Assembly (NCBI GenBank): GCA_963769665.1
Contig: CAVYMQ010000002.1
Coordinates: 372,001 to 436,000 of the forward strand
Length of the DNA: 64,000 nt
From: JACCTU01 sp963769665
GTDB taxonomy: Bacteria; Actinomycetota; Thermoleophilia; Gaiellales; Gaiellaceae
Direction: 5' to 3'
The translations under genes were made by a program, and so were the position numbers. Below, in pieces: positions 14,474-22,138 of this stretch (position 1 is the stretch's first letter; the number at the start of each line of letters is the position of its first letter). Under the pieces are notes generated by a model. That model saw nothing but the letters and a program-made list of their open reading frames with translations, was not told the origin of the DNA and did not search any database.

Positions 14474-16522
14474 ATGGCCTACGAGCCCGGGAAGATTCGC
14501 AACGTCGCAGTCGTCGGACATCGCGGCGTGGGCAAGACGTCGCTCGTGGAGGCCCTGCTCTTCCAGACGGGGATGGTCAACCGGCTCGGGACGATCGAGA
14601 CGGGGACGACGGTCACCGACTGGGACGACGACGAGCAGAAGCGGCAGATGTCGCTCTCATCGTCACTCGCCCACCTGGAATGGCAGGAGCGGAAGATCAA
14701 CCTAATCGACGCGCCGGGGGACCCCGGGTTCCAGGGTGACGCGATCGCGGCGCTGCGCGTCGTCGAAGGCGCGCTCTTCGTCCTCTCCGGCGTGATGGGC
14801 ACCGAGGTCGGCACGAGCCGCCAGTGGGCGCGCGCCTCCGACCTCGGCCTTGCGCGCCTGCTGTTCGTGAACATGCTCGACCGCGAGCGCGCCGACTTCT
14901 TCCGCACGCTCGCGTCGATCCACGAGCAGCTCTCGGAGAAGTGTGTCGCGGTGCACCTGCCGATCGGGTCGGAGCACGAGCTCACGGGGATCGTCGACGT
15001 GCTGCACATGTGCGCGTACATGAGCCCCGAAGGTGAGAAGGAGGGGGAGCCGGTCGCGATCCCGCCTGAGCTCGCCGACCAAGCGAACGAGTACCGCGAG
15101 AAGCTCCTCGACGCGGTCGTCGAGACGGACGAGGCGCTGATGGAGCGCTACCTCGACGGTCAGGAGTTGGACGCGCACGATGTCGCGAGCGCGCTGAAGA
15201 CCGCGGTCACCCGCGGTGAGGTGTTTCCGGTCGCCTGCGGCGTGGCGACGAAGAACCTCGGCACGCATGCGCTCCTCGACCTGCTCGTCGAGGGCGTGCC
15301 GTCGCCGGCGAAGAAGGGCCCGCCGATCGAGATCGAGGGCGACGGCACGGCGGCGTTCGTCTTCAAGACGATCGCCGACCCCTTCGCGGGTCGCATCAAC
15401 GTGTTCCGCGTGCTCTCTGGACAGGTGACGGGCGACGCGACGCTCACGAACATGCGCGCGCACTCGAAGGAACGGTTCGGCGCGTTGATGGTGATGCAGG
15501 GCAAGGAGCACACGAACGAGACGGAGATCGGCGAAGGCGACATCGGAGCGGTCGCGAAGCTGAAGGAGACACAGACCGGCGACCTCCTGCTCGACGCCGA
15601 GCGAGCCGTGGAGTTGCCGCGCTTCGCCTTCCCCGAGCCGGTGATGAGCTTCGCGATCAAGCCGAAGGCGAAGGGGGACGAGGAGAAGATGGCCACCTCG
15701 CTCCGCCGTCTCGCCGAAGAGGACCCGACGCTGATGATGCGCCGCGACGAGCAAACGGGCGAGCAGCTGCTCTCCGGGCTCTCGCAGATGCACGTCGAGG
15801 TCGGCGTCGACCGCCTCAAGCGGCGCTTCGGCGTCGACGTCGAGCTACAGCCACCGCGCGTGCCGTACCAGGAGTCGATCCGCAAGGAGTCGCGCGCCCA
15901 GGGGAAGTACAAGAAGCAGACCGGCGGCCGCGGTCAGTACGGCGACTGCCACATCGTCCTCGAACCGATCGAGGGGCACACCGGCTACGAGTTCGTGGAC
16001 AAGATCGTCGGCGGCGTGATCCCGCAGAGCTACCGGCCGGCCGTCGACAAGGGGATCCAGGAGGCGATGCAGTCGGGCGACCTCGCCGGCGCACCCGTTT
16101 CGGGCGTGCGCGTGCTGCTGGTCGACGGCTCGTACCACAACGTCGACTCGTCGGAGATGGCGTTCAAGATCGCCGGCTCGATGGCGTTCAAGCAGGCGTA
16201 CGAAAAGGCCGACCCGGTCCTGCTCGAGCCGATCATGGAGGTCGAGATCACCGTGCCCGACGAGGCCGTCGGCGCAGTGAACGGCGACCTCAACTCGCGG
16301 CGCGGTCGCCTGCACGGGATGGAGCCGAAGGGCGGCATGACGACGATCAACGCCGAGGTGCCGATGGCGGAGATCCTCACGTACGCGCAGTCCCTCACGT
16401 CGATGACGGCGGGACGCGGCGACTACCACATGCACTTCCTGCGCTACGAGGAAGTCCCCTCGCACGTCGCGCAGAAGGTGATGGAGGCGTTCAGGAAGGA
16501 CCGCGAAGAGGCGAAGGTCTGA
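14474..16522 (+). CDS. elongation factor G-like GTPase (EF-G2 type) with altered G3 motif
   Basis: A 682-residue translational GTPase with all EF-G domains: G1 GHRGVGKTSL, G3 DAPGDPGF, a G4-like NMLD, domain II from about residue 285 (AFVFKTIADPFAGRINVFRVLSG), domain IV QTGGRGQYGDCHIVLEP and the C-terminal domain V. Canonical EF-G has DTPGH in G3; here the catalytic histidine is aspartate, and NKxD is NMLD. It matches the paralogous EF-G-like proteins of actinobacteria, whose exact role is unclear. The main fusA should be elsewhere. ATG at 14474 follows GAGGAGGAA. Confidence 0.9.
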   Translation: MAYEPGKIRNVAVVGHRGVGKTSLVEALLFQTGMVNRLGTIETGTTVTDWDDDEQKRQMSLSSSLAHLEWQERKINLIDAPGDPGFQGDAIAALRVVEGALFVLSGVMGTEVGTSRQWARASDLGLARLLFVNMLDRERADFFRTLASIHEQLSEKCVAVHLPIGSEHELTGIVDVLHMCAYMSPEGEKEGEPVAIPPELADQANEYREKLLDAVVETDEALMERYLDGQELDAHDVASALKTAVTRGEVFPVACGVATKNLGTHALLDLLVEGVPSPAKKGPPIEIEGDGTAAFVFKTIADPFAGRINVFRVLSGQVTGDATLTNMRAHSKERFGALMVMQGKEHTNETEIGEGDIGAVAKLKETQTGDLLLDAERAVELPRFAFPEPVMSFAIKPKAKGDEEKMATSLRRLAEEDPTLMMRRDEQTGEQLLSGLSQMHVEVGVDRLKRRFGVDVELQPPRVPYQESIRKESRAQGKYKKQTGGRGQYGDCHIVLEPIEGHTGYEFVDKIVGGVIPQSYRPAVDKGIQEAMQSGDLAGAPVSGVRVLLVDGSYHNVDSSEMAFKIAGSMAFKQAYEKADPVLLEPIMEVEITVPDEAVGAVNGDLNSRRGRLHGMEPKGGMTTINAEVPMAEILTYAQSLTSMTAGRGDYHMHFLRYEEVPSHVAQKVMEAFRKDREEAKV

Positions 16523-16561
16523 GCCGGCTCGAGCTCACCCGAGCCGGCGCGTAGACCTTCG

Positions 16562-16738
16562 CTAGACGGTCGGCGTCTCGGCCTTCGCGTCCTTCAGCCG
16601 GCGGATGAGGTCGGAGACGTCGGCGAGCTCCTGCTCGAGGTCGCGCTGGTAGTTCTCCAACCGCTCGAGCACGCGCTCGCGCTCGTAGAAGCGTCCGCCG
16701 AGGCGTCCACCTCCGCGGCGATGGCGATGTCCGTGCAT
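16562..16738 (-). CDS. small His/Arg-rich coiled-coil protein in the PadR operon
   Basis: A 58-residue product beginning MHGHRHRRGGGRLGGRFYERERVL: a metal-binding-like His/Arg/Gly head followed by a coiled coil (LERLENYQRDLEQELADVSDLIRRLKD). ATG at 16738 lies 2 nt after the PadR stop, so the two are coupled. Small proteins with Gly-rich heads and coiled-coil tails often accompany PadR regulators, but I know no function. It converges on the EF-G-like gene. Confidence 0.65.
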   Translation of the reverse strand: MHGHRHRRGGGRLGGRFYERERVLERLENYQRDLEQELADVSDLIRRLKDAKAETPTV

Positions 16739-16740
16739 GT

Positions 16741-17073
16741 TCACCTCCCCTCGTCGAGTCGTTCGATGAGTGCGTCGATGCGGGTGCGGGCCTCGCGCAG
16801 CCAGTGCGACCAGCGCTCCAGCGCGCGTCGGCCCTCGTCCGTGATCTCGTAGGTTCGTTTCGCAGGGCCGGGCAGCTCGTCGCTCCACTCCGACGTGACG
16901 AGCCCGCGCTCCTCCATCCCCCGTAGCGCGCGATAGACGTTCCCGACGTCGACGCGCTCCGTGCCCACGAGCGCCGGCAGTTCGGCGATCAGCTCGTAGC
17001 CGTGCGTCGGGCGCTCACGGAGCAGCGCCAGCAGGCCGGGCTCGAGGAACCGGAAGCCGCGGCGGTGCTTCAC
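16741..17073 (-). CDS. PadR-family transcriptional regulator
   Basis: A 110-residue PadR protein: a winged helix with LLALLRERPTHGYELIAEL (helices 2-3), GNVYRALRGMEERGLVTSEW (recognition helix and wing) and KRTYEITDEGRRALERW, then a short C-terminal dimerisation helix (LREARTRIDALIERL), so a subfamily-2 type. It starts with GTG at 17073. A PadR-like dyad TATGT-N5-ACATA begins 9 nt upstream, leaving no room for a normal leader, which suggests a leaderless transcript that represses itself. It is followed by a small coiled-coil protein. Ligand unknown. Confidence 0.88.
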   Translation of the reverse strand: MKHRRGFRFLEPGLLALLRERPTHGYELIAELPALVGTERVDVGNVYRALRGMEERGLVTSEWSDELPGPAKRTYEITDEGRRALERWSHWLREARTRIDALIERLDEGR

Positions 17074-17082
17074 GTTCTGACG

Positions 17083-17097
17083 TATGTATTTGACATA
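17083..17097. promoter_or_regulatory. candidate PadR operator in the divergent promoter region
   Basis: TATGT (17083-17087) and ACATA (17093-17097) form a perfect inverted repeat around ATTTG. PadR sites generally contain ATGT/ACAT arms. The block is a sharp AT-rich island immediately before the PadR start and contains TTGACA at 17090-17095 on the plus strand, a possible -35 for the divergent gene at 17156. Operator identity is inferred. Confidence 0.6.
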
Positions 17098-17155
17098 TAT
17101 CGGACGACCTTAGCACGCGGGTGGCAGGCCGGGCCGGGGCTAGACTCGGACCGCT

Positions 17156-17767
17156 GTGCAACGCATCACGAGCACGACCGTCACCCGGACGTGCGCGATC
17201 TGTGAGCGTTCCCTGCTGCTGGGGGAGCGTGCGATCCGATTCGCGCCGAACGGCGTCGACTTCGTCGATGTCTGCCCGCTCTGCCAGGAGCAGGCGGTCG
17301 AGTACGGCTGGCTGAAGGAGGGCAGCCCGACGAGCCCGACGGTTCCCGAGGTGCGGCGGAAGCGGCGCCGGCTCGGCTCGATCTTCGAGACGCGACGCCC
17401 GCCGCACGACGCGCCGGTCGCGTCGGAGCCGATCCTCCGCCGGCTGTCCGAGCCGGAGCTCGCGATGGTCGAAGCGGCCGATCTGTTCAACGCGAGCCAG
17501 TACCGACGAACCGTCGGCGGGATCGCGAAGAGCCTCGGTCAGCCGCGCGCCTCGATCGTTTCCCTCTCCGGGGTCAAGTCGGAGCTGGTGGTCACGATCG
17601 TCTGGGACATCTCCTGGTACCAGTACCGCGTCAGCCTCGAGTCGGCGCAGCCGGTCCGCCTCGCGGAGCGGGGTCAGGATCCCCGGGAGCTCGAGTCGTC
17701 GTTCGGGCACTGGAACGCGCACCTCGAGGAGGACGGAAGGCTTGTCCCCGACATCGCTCGCCTGTAA
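17156..17767 (+). CDS. zinc-ribbon-like protein of unknown function
   Basis: A 203-residue protein. The N-terminus has two cysteine pairs about 30 residues apart (TCAICERS and CPLCQEQ), a classical zinc knuckle arrangement. A basic linker (EVRRKRRRLGSIFETRR) leads to a C-terminal domain with SQYRRTVGGIAKSLGQPRASI and VTIVWDISWYQYRVSLE, a helix then beta-rich region. GTG start at 17156, divergent from padR. Its stop codon TAA overlaps the first base of a structured repeat. No family with known function comes to mind; nucleic-acid binding is a reasonable guess. Confidence 0.65.
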   Translation: MQRITSTTVTRTCAICERSLLLGERAIRFAPNGVDFVDVCPLCQEQAVEYGWLKEGSPTSPTVPEVRRKRRRLGSIFETRRPPHDAPVASEPILRRLSEPELAMVEAADLFNASQYRRTVGGIAKSLGQPRASIVSLSGVKSELVVTIVWDISWYQYRVSLESAQPVRLAERGQDPRELESSFGHWNAHLEEDGRLVPDIARL

Positions 17768-17929
17768 GAGGGCTTGACGAAACAGGCGCTGAGCCGTCGG
17801 GCCGCGCTGGGCGGCGCGATGCGGCGTCCTCGGTCGCGCCCGTATCCACCGGATACGAACGCTCCCTGCGTCCTTGCCTCGCACCACCCATCGCACCCCG
17901 ACGACGAGGCCTGTCTCGCCCAACCCTCT
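17767..17929 (+). repeat. structured dispersed repeat, copy 1
   Basis: About 163 bp, nearly identical in its core to 31703-31867. The terminal arms (AGAGGG...ACAGGC at 17767-17787; GCCTGT...CCCTCT at 17909-17929) are imperfect inverted repeats. The core holds hairpins GTATCC-ACC-GGATAC and GCGCGA...TCGCGC. Excluding the arms I count about five substitutions between the copies. It begins on the last base of the preceding gene's stop codon and lies 33 bp before the next gene. Non-coding; small antisense ORFs across both copies are by-products. Confidence 0.85.
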
Positions 17930-17962
17930 AGCGCAAACCGAGCCCCGTCCTATGATCAGAGC

Positions 17963-18181
17963 GTGATCTATTGCGTGATCCCGCCCGAGCTCAAGGATGA
18001 GCTGTTCGACAAGATGGTCGAGTACTACAAGGACAACCCGAACGTGACGGTGATCGTCGACCGCCGCGAGGGCCCCGACCGTCGGCAGGGCAAGGCCCCG
18101 CCGGAGGGCGAGAAGCGCGAGATCCGCGACCGCCGCCGGGCGCGCATTCCGGGGACCTTCCCGGACACCACCGAGGGATAG
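17963..18181 (+). CDS. 72-residue charged protein of unknown function
   Basis: Starts at GTG 17963 (MIYCVIPPELKDELFDKMVEYY); the open frame upstream runs through the repeat element and is not protein-like. A compact alpha/beta N-terminus ends in VTVIVDRREGPDRR, and the C-terminal half is a basic DRR-rich tail (REIRDRRRARIPG). The V-x-V-I-V-D-R-R-x-x-x-D-R-R pattern occurs in small actinobacterial hypotheticals. It lies 1 nt before the aldehyde dehydrogenase start, probably one transcript. Function unknown. Confidence 0.65.
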   Translation: MIYCVIPPELKDELFDKMVEYYKDNPNVTVIVDRREGPDRRQGKAPPEGEKREIRDRRRARIPGTFPDTTEG

Positions 18182-18182
18182 C

Positions 18183-19688
18183 ATGGCGCCCGTGGCGATC
18201 ACGGGAACCAAGAAGTTCCGGAACTACATCGGCGGCGAGTGGATCGACGCCGTCGGCGGCGAGACCTTCGACAGCATCGTCCCGGCGACGGGCGACGCGA
18301 TCGGCGAGTTCCCGCGCTCATCCCCCGAGGACGTTGACCGTGCGGTCGCTGCCGCGAAGGCGGCGTTCGAGGACTGGCGGCTGACGCCGGCGCCGAAGCG
18401 GGCCGAGGTCCTCTACCGCTTCGCGAACCTGCTCGTCGAGCACAAGGACGACCTCGCAGACCTGATGAGCCGCGAGATGGGCAAGGTCATGGTCGAGGCG
18501 GCCGGCGACGTGCAGGAGGCGATCGACATGACGCTCTACATGGCCGGCGAAGGTCGGCGCATGTTCGGGCAGACGACGCCGTCCGAGCTGCCGAACAAGT
18601 TCCAGATGAGCGTACGGATGCCGATCGGCGTGGTCGGCGTGATCACGCCGTGGAACTTCCCGATCGCCATCCCGAGCTGGAAGATCGCACCGGCGCTCGT
18701 CTGCGGGAACACGGTCGTCTTCAAGCCGGCGGAGGACACGCCGCTGCTGGCGGAGCGCTTCGTCGAGCTGCTCGAGGAGTCGGGGCTCCCTGCCGGTGTT
18801 GTGAACGTGGTGCACGGCTACGGCGAGGAGGTCGGCGAAGCGATCGTCAAGCATCCCGACGTGCCGGTGATCACGTTCACCGGCTCGCGCGAGACCGGCG
18901 TCCGCGTGACGCACACGGCGGCGGACCAGCTGAAGCTCGTGCACCTGGAGCTCGGCGGCAAGAACGCGATCGTCGTCATGGACGACGCGAACCTCGACCT
19001 GGCCGTCGACGGGATCGTCTGGTCTGCGTTCGGAACGTCGGGCCAGCGCTGCACGGCCGCGAGCCGGATCGTCGTGCACGAGCAGGTCTACGACGAGCTG
19101 CAGTCGCGGCTTGTAACGGCGGCGGAGCAGATGCGGCTCGGCCCGGGCTGGGAGCCGGAGACCGATCTCGGGCCGGTGATCAACCGCGCGTCGATCGAGA
19201 AGATCCACGCGTACACCGAGATCGGCAAGGACGAGGGCGCGACGCTGCTGACCGGCGGCGAGGTCGCGACCGGCGACGGTCTCGACAAGGGCTTCTACTA
19301 CCGCCCGACGATCTTCGGGGACGTCGATCCGGGGATGCGGATCGCGCAGGAGGAGATCTTCGGCCCGACCACCGCGCTGATCAAGGTCAAGGACTTCGAC
19401 GAGGCGGTGCGCGCGGTGAACGGCGTCAAGTACGGGCTCTCATCGGCGATCTTCACGCAGGACGTCAACCGCGCGTTCCGCGCGATGCGTGACCTGCATA
19501 CGGGCATCACGTACATCAACGCCGGTACGACCGGCGCCGAGGTTCATCTGCCGTTCGGCGGAACGAAGGACACCGGCAACGGCCACCGCGAGGCCGGCCA
19601 GGCTGCGCTCGACGTCTTCACCGAGTGGAAGGCGATCTATGTCGACTACTCGGGCAAGCTGCAGCGCGCGCAGATCGACAACGAGTGA
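18183..19688 (+). CDS. NAD(P)-dependent aldehyde dehydrogenase
   Basis: A 501-residue ALDH-superfamily enzyme that oxidises an aldehyde to the acid. Key residues: N158 in TPWNFP, K181 in VFKPAEDTP, E256 in LELGGKN and the nucleophile C290 in GQRCTA. The C-terminus reads GTTGAEVHLPFGGTKDTGNGHREAG, a form shared with semialdehyde-dehydrogenase-type members. Length is normal. It overlaps the following GNAT by GTGA and follows a small charged protein, giving a cluster ending with RNase HI. The aldehyde is not predictable from context. Confidence 0.92.
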   Translation: MAPVAITGTKKFRNYIGGEWIDAVGGETFDSIVPATGDAIGEFPRSSPEDVDRAVAAAKAAFEDWRLTPAPKRAEVLYRFANLLVEHKDDLADLMSREMGKVMVEAAGDVQEAIDMTLYMAGEGRRMFGQTTPSELPNKFQMSVRMPIGVVGVITPWNFPIAIPSWKIAPALVCGNTVVFKPAEDTPLLAERFVELLEESGLPAGVVNVVHGYGEEVGEAIVKHPDVPVITFTGSRETGVRVTHTAADQLKLVHLELGGKNAIVVMDDANLDLAVDGIVWSAFGTSGQRCTAASRIVVHEQVYDELQSRLVTAAEQMRLGPGWEPETDLGPVINRASIEKIHAYTEIGKDEGATLLTGGEVATGDGLDKGFYYRPTIFGDVDPGMRIAQEEIFGPTTALIKVKDFDEAVRAVNGVKYGLSSAIFTQDVNRAFRAMRDLHTGITYINAGTTGAEVHLPFGGTKDTGNGHREAGQAALDVFTEWKAIYVDYSGKLQRAQIDNE

Positions 19689-20194
19689 CCCGAAGCGGCG
19701 CGGTGGCGGTCGCGATCCGTGAGCTCGAGGAAGCGGACCTGCCGTTTCTCCGTGAGATGCTGTACACGGCGCTCATGTGGCAGCCCGACGCGGAGCGCTA
19801 CCCACTCGAGTTCGTGCTCGCGCACCCGGAGGTCGTGCGGTTCCACGAGGGTTGGGGCCGCGCGGGTGACGTTGCGCTGATCGCCGAGGACGAGGGACAC
19901 CCGTTGGGCTGCGTCTGGTACCGGTTGTTCACCGAGGGCGACCACGGCGAGGGCTACGTCGACGACGAGACGCCCGAGTTGGCGATCGCGGTCGCCGACG
20001 GTCACCGCGGGAAGGGAGTGGGGGAGGCACTCATGAGCGCGGCGGCCGTGCGCGCACGTCGTGACGGGCTCACGCGCCTCTCGCTCAGCGTCGACGGAGC
20101 CAACCCTGCGAAGCACCTCTACGCGAGGCTGGGCTGGGTCGAGTACGAGCCCGGGGACGGCAACGGCAGGATGCTGCTCAACTTCGACTCGTGA
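19685..20194 (+). CDS. GNAT-family N-acetyltransferase
   Basis: A 169-residue GNAT protein: an N-terminal strand (VAIRELEEADLPFLREML), the acetyl-CoA pyrophosphate loop region ELAIAVADGHRGKGVGEALM (R/Q-x-x-G-x-G/A type: GHRGKGVG) and C-terminal LSVDGANPAKHLYARLGW. GTG at 19685 forms GTGA with the aldehyde dehydrogenase stop; a GTG at 19703 is the alternative. Its own stop is GTGA-overlapped with RNase HI. Substrate (small molecule or protein N-terminus) unknown. Confidence 0.85.
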   Translation: MTRSGAVAVAIRELEEADLPFLREMLYTALMWQPDAERYPLEFVLAHPEVVRFHEGWGRAGDVALIAEDEGHPLGCVWYRLFTEGDHGEGYVDDETPELAIAVADGHRGKGVGEALMSAAAVRARRDGLTRLSLSVDGANPAKHLYARLGWVEYEPGDGNGRMLLNFDS

Positions 20195-20592
20195 AGGCGA
20201 CGTTGTTCACCGACGGCGGTGCGCGCGGCAATCCGGGGCCGGCCGCGTACGGCTACGTGCTCGAGGCCGACGACGGAACGCTCCTGGCAGCGCACGGCGA
20301 GCGAATCGGCGTCGCGACGAACAACGTCGCCGAGTACCGCGCACTGATCGCGGGGCTCGAGAAGGCGGTCGAGCTCGGTCTGGACGAGGTCGCCGTCGTG
20401 TCGGACTCGGAGCTCCTCGTCAAGCAGATGACGGGCGAGTACCGCGTCAAGAACGAGGCGCTGAAGAAGCTCAACGACGAGGCGGATCGGGTCGCGCGCC
20501 GCATCGGCGAGGTGTCGTACACAGCCGTCCGCCGCGAGCACAACGAGCTCGCAGATCGGCTCGTGAACGAGGCTCTCGACGCTCCAGAGTGA
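20191..20592 (+). CDS. ribonuclease HI-like protein
   Basis: A 133-residue RNase H-fold enzyme cleaving RNA in RNA-DNA hybrids. The catalytic carboxylates are visible: D8 in LFTDGGARGNPGPAAYG, E48 in NNVAEYRALIAGL, D71 in VVSDSELLVKQM and the late acidic D in ELADRLVNEAL. The form with NVAEYRAL and VKNEALKKL is the short type without the basic protrusion, common in actinobacteria and archaea. GTG start overlaps the GNAT stop. tRNA-Gly follows 19 bp downstream. Confidence 0.9.
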   Translation: MKATLFTDGGARGNPGPAAYGYVLEADDGTLLAAHGERIGVATNNVAEYRALIAGLEKAVELGLDEVAVVSDSELLVKQMTGEYRVKNEALKKLNDEADRVARRIGEVSYTAVRREHNELADRLVNEALDAPE

Positions 20593-20596
20593 GGGC

Positions 20597-20602
20597 TATA
20601 CT
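20597..20602 (+). promoter_or_regulatory. -10 element of the tRNA-Gly promoter
   Basis: TATACT lies 9 bp before the mature tRNA 5' end, immediately after the RNase HI stop codon. The matching -35 would fall inside the end of that gene, where CTCGAC resembles TTGACA. Confidence 0.55.
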
Positions 20603-20611
20603 GGCCGGCGC

Positions 20612-20685
20612 GCGGATGTAGCTCAGTTGGCTAGAGCGTCTGCTTGCCATGCAGAAGGTCGTGGGTTCGAGTCCCATCATCCGCT
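20612..20685 (+). tRNA. tRNA-Gly (GCC anticodon)
   Basis: Acceptor GCGGATG pairs with CATCCGC; D arm GCTC/GAGC; anticodon stem TCTGC/GCAGA holds loop TTGCCAT with anticodon GCC; T arm GTGGGTTCGAGTCCCAT. Discriminator is T. 74 nt, CCA not encoded. A T6 intrinsic terminator follows. Confidence 0.95.
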
Positions 20686-20692
20686 CTCCAGA

Positions 20693-20716
20693 AAGCCCCA
20701 ACCAAGGGGCTTTTTT
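20693..20716 (+). terminator. intrinsic terminator of tRNA-Gly
   Basis: AAGCCCC pairs with GGGGCTT around loop AACCAA and runs into TTTTTT. It is 8 bp after the tRNA and immediately before the convergent aldo/keto reductase stop, so it may also serve that gene. Confidence 0.85.
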
Positions 20717-20720
20717 GATG

Positions 20721-21707
20721 TCAGCGGTCGATCATCCGCTGCTGAGCCTCCGCATAGCGGGCGCCCTGCGCGGTGATCTGCGCTGCAGCGGTCTCGATCT
20801 CCTGCAGGTCCTCATGAGTGAGCTCGACATCGACTGCGGCGACGTTCTCCTCGAGCCGGTGCAGCTTTGTCGTGCCGGGGATCGGAACGTTCCACGGCTT
20901 CTGGGCGAGGATCCAGGCGAGCGCAATTTGCGCACGCGTCGCACCTTTCTGCTCCGCGACACGCCCGAGGAGCTCGACGAAAACGCTGTTCGCCGTGCGC
21001 GCCTCCGTGTCGAACCGGGGAACCGTCATGCGGAAGTCGGAGCTCTCGAACGTCGTGGACTCGTCGATCGTCCCGGTCAGGAAACCCTTTCCAAGCGGGC
21101 TGAAGGGCACGAAGCCGATCGTGAGCTCCTCGAGCGTCGGCAGGATCGCCTCCTCCGGCTCGCGCCACCACAGTGAGTACTCGCTCTGTAGGGCAGTGAC
21201 GGGTTGGACGGCGTGCGCGCGTCGGATCGTCTGCACTCCCGCTTCTGACAGGCCGAAGTGCTGCACCTTGCCTGCGGCGATCAGATCCTTCACCGTGCCG
21301 GCGACGTCCTCGATCGGGACGTTCGGGTCGACTCGGTGCTGGTAGAGGAGGTCGATCGTGTCCGTCCGGAGCCGGCTCAGCGACGCGTCGACGCTCCGCT
21401 CGATCGTCTCCGGGCGGCTGTCGATCCCGCGGCTCCCGCCGTCTTCCAGGTCGAAGCCGAACTTCGTCGCGATCACGACCTGGTCACGGACGGGCTCGAG
21501 CGCCTCGCCGACGAGCTCCTCGTTCGTGAACGGCCCGTAGACCTGCGCGGTGTCGAAGAAGGTCACCCCGCGTTCGACCGCGTCGCGGATCAGGCCGATC
21601 ATCTCCACACGGTCGGGGAACGGCGGGTAGCTCTGGCTCATCCCCATGCAGCCGAGTCCAACGGCCGACACTTCAAGCTGCCTTCCTCCGAGTGTGCGCT
21701 TCTGCAT
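20721..21707 (-). CDS. aldo/keto reductase
   Basis: A 328-residue NADPH-dependent (beta/alpha)8 oxidoreductase of the YhdN/AKR11-13-like group. Catalytic tetrad: D and Y in FFDTAQVYGPFTNEELVG, K in VIATKFGF, H in LLYQHRVDPN. The C-terminal cofactor region includes PIPGTTKLHRLEENVAA. Start is ATG at 21707 (MQKRTLGGRQLEVSAVGLGCMGMSQSY). It stands alone, converging on the tRNA-Gly terminator. It would reduce a small aldehyde or ketone; physiological substrate unknown. Confidence 0.92.
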   Translation of the reverse strand: MQKRTLGGRQLEVSAVGLGCMGMSQSYPPFPDRVEMIGLIRDAVERGVTFFDTAQVYGPFTNEELVGEALEPVRDQVVIATKFGFDLEDGGSRGIDSRPETIERSVDASLSRLRTDTIDLLYQHRVDPNVPIEDVAGTVKDLIAAGKVQHFGLSEAGVQTIRRAHAVQPVTALQSEYSLWWREPEEAILPTLEELTIGFVPFSPLGKGFLTGTIDESTTFESSDFRMTVPRFDTEARTANSVFVELLGRVAEQKGATRAQIALAWILAQKPWNVPIPGTTKLHRLEENVAAVDVELTHEDLQEIETAAAQITAQGARYAEAQQRMIDR

Positions 21708-21839
21708 CGCTCCTCCTACGATCTAGCTGGCGGCGGCGAACTGCGGTTCGTCGACTGCGAGCGAGGATGACAGGTAACGGGAGGCATCGATGTGGCAGTT
21801 CGAGTGGCGCCTCCCTCGCGTACGACGCATGATCTCGGC

Positions 21840-22083
21840 GTGCGCACCGATCTCCCCTCGGGCACTGTCACGTTCCTCTTCACGGACATCGGCTCGTACA
21901 CCGAGCCGCCTGCAACCGCCTTGACCGGCGCATTTCGCGACTTCAAGACCGCGAGTGCCCCGACCGGAATCCCGGCGAACTGCGCTTCGCCGGCGAGCAC
22001 GGCGGCCCGCCGCCGCCGAGCACGGCGGCCCGCCGCCGCCGCTCTCGCCAGAGGTGCTGGGCGCGCGAAGCAGCTTTGCCTGA
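21840..22083 (+). pseudogene. remnant of a class III adenylate/guanylate cyclase-type gene
   Basis: From GTG 21840 the translation opens VRTDLPSGTVTFLFTDIGSYT, very close to the start of actinobacterial cyclase-domain proteins (LPxGTVTFLFTDIEGST). Similarity ends after about 20 residues. The next stretch (FRDFKTASAPTGIPANC) looks like a short linker from much further along such proteins, after which the frame degenerates. A perfect 23-bp tandem duplication (21995-22017 and 22018-22040) shifts the frame near the end. I read this as an internal deletion scar plus duplication. It fills an otherwise gene-free 430-bp interval. Confidence 0.5.
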
Positions 22084-22138
22084 TGACGATTGACGCGGCC
22101 GGTCGGCCGCAACTTCACCCCGTTAGACTCCTCCCGCG

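Noticed and set aside
17774..17962. N-terminal extension of the 72-residue protein through the repeat, and the small antisense ORF shared by both repeat copies
   Set aside because: The frame crosses a structured repeat; shared antisense peptides follow from copying the DNA and have no start signals or protein character.
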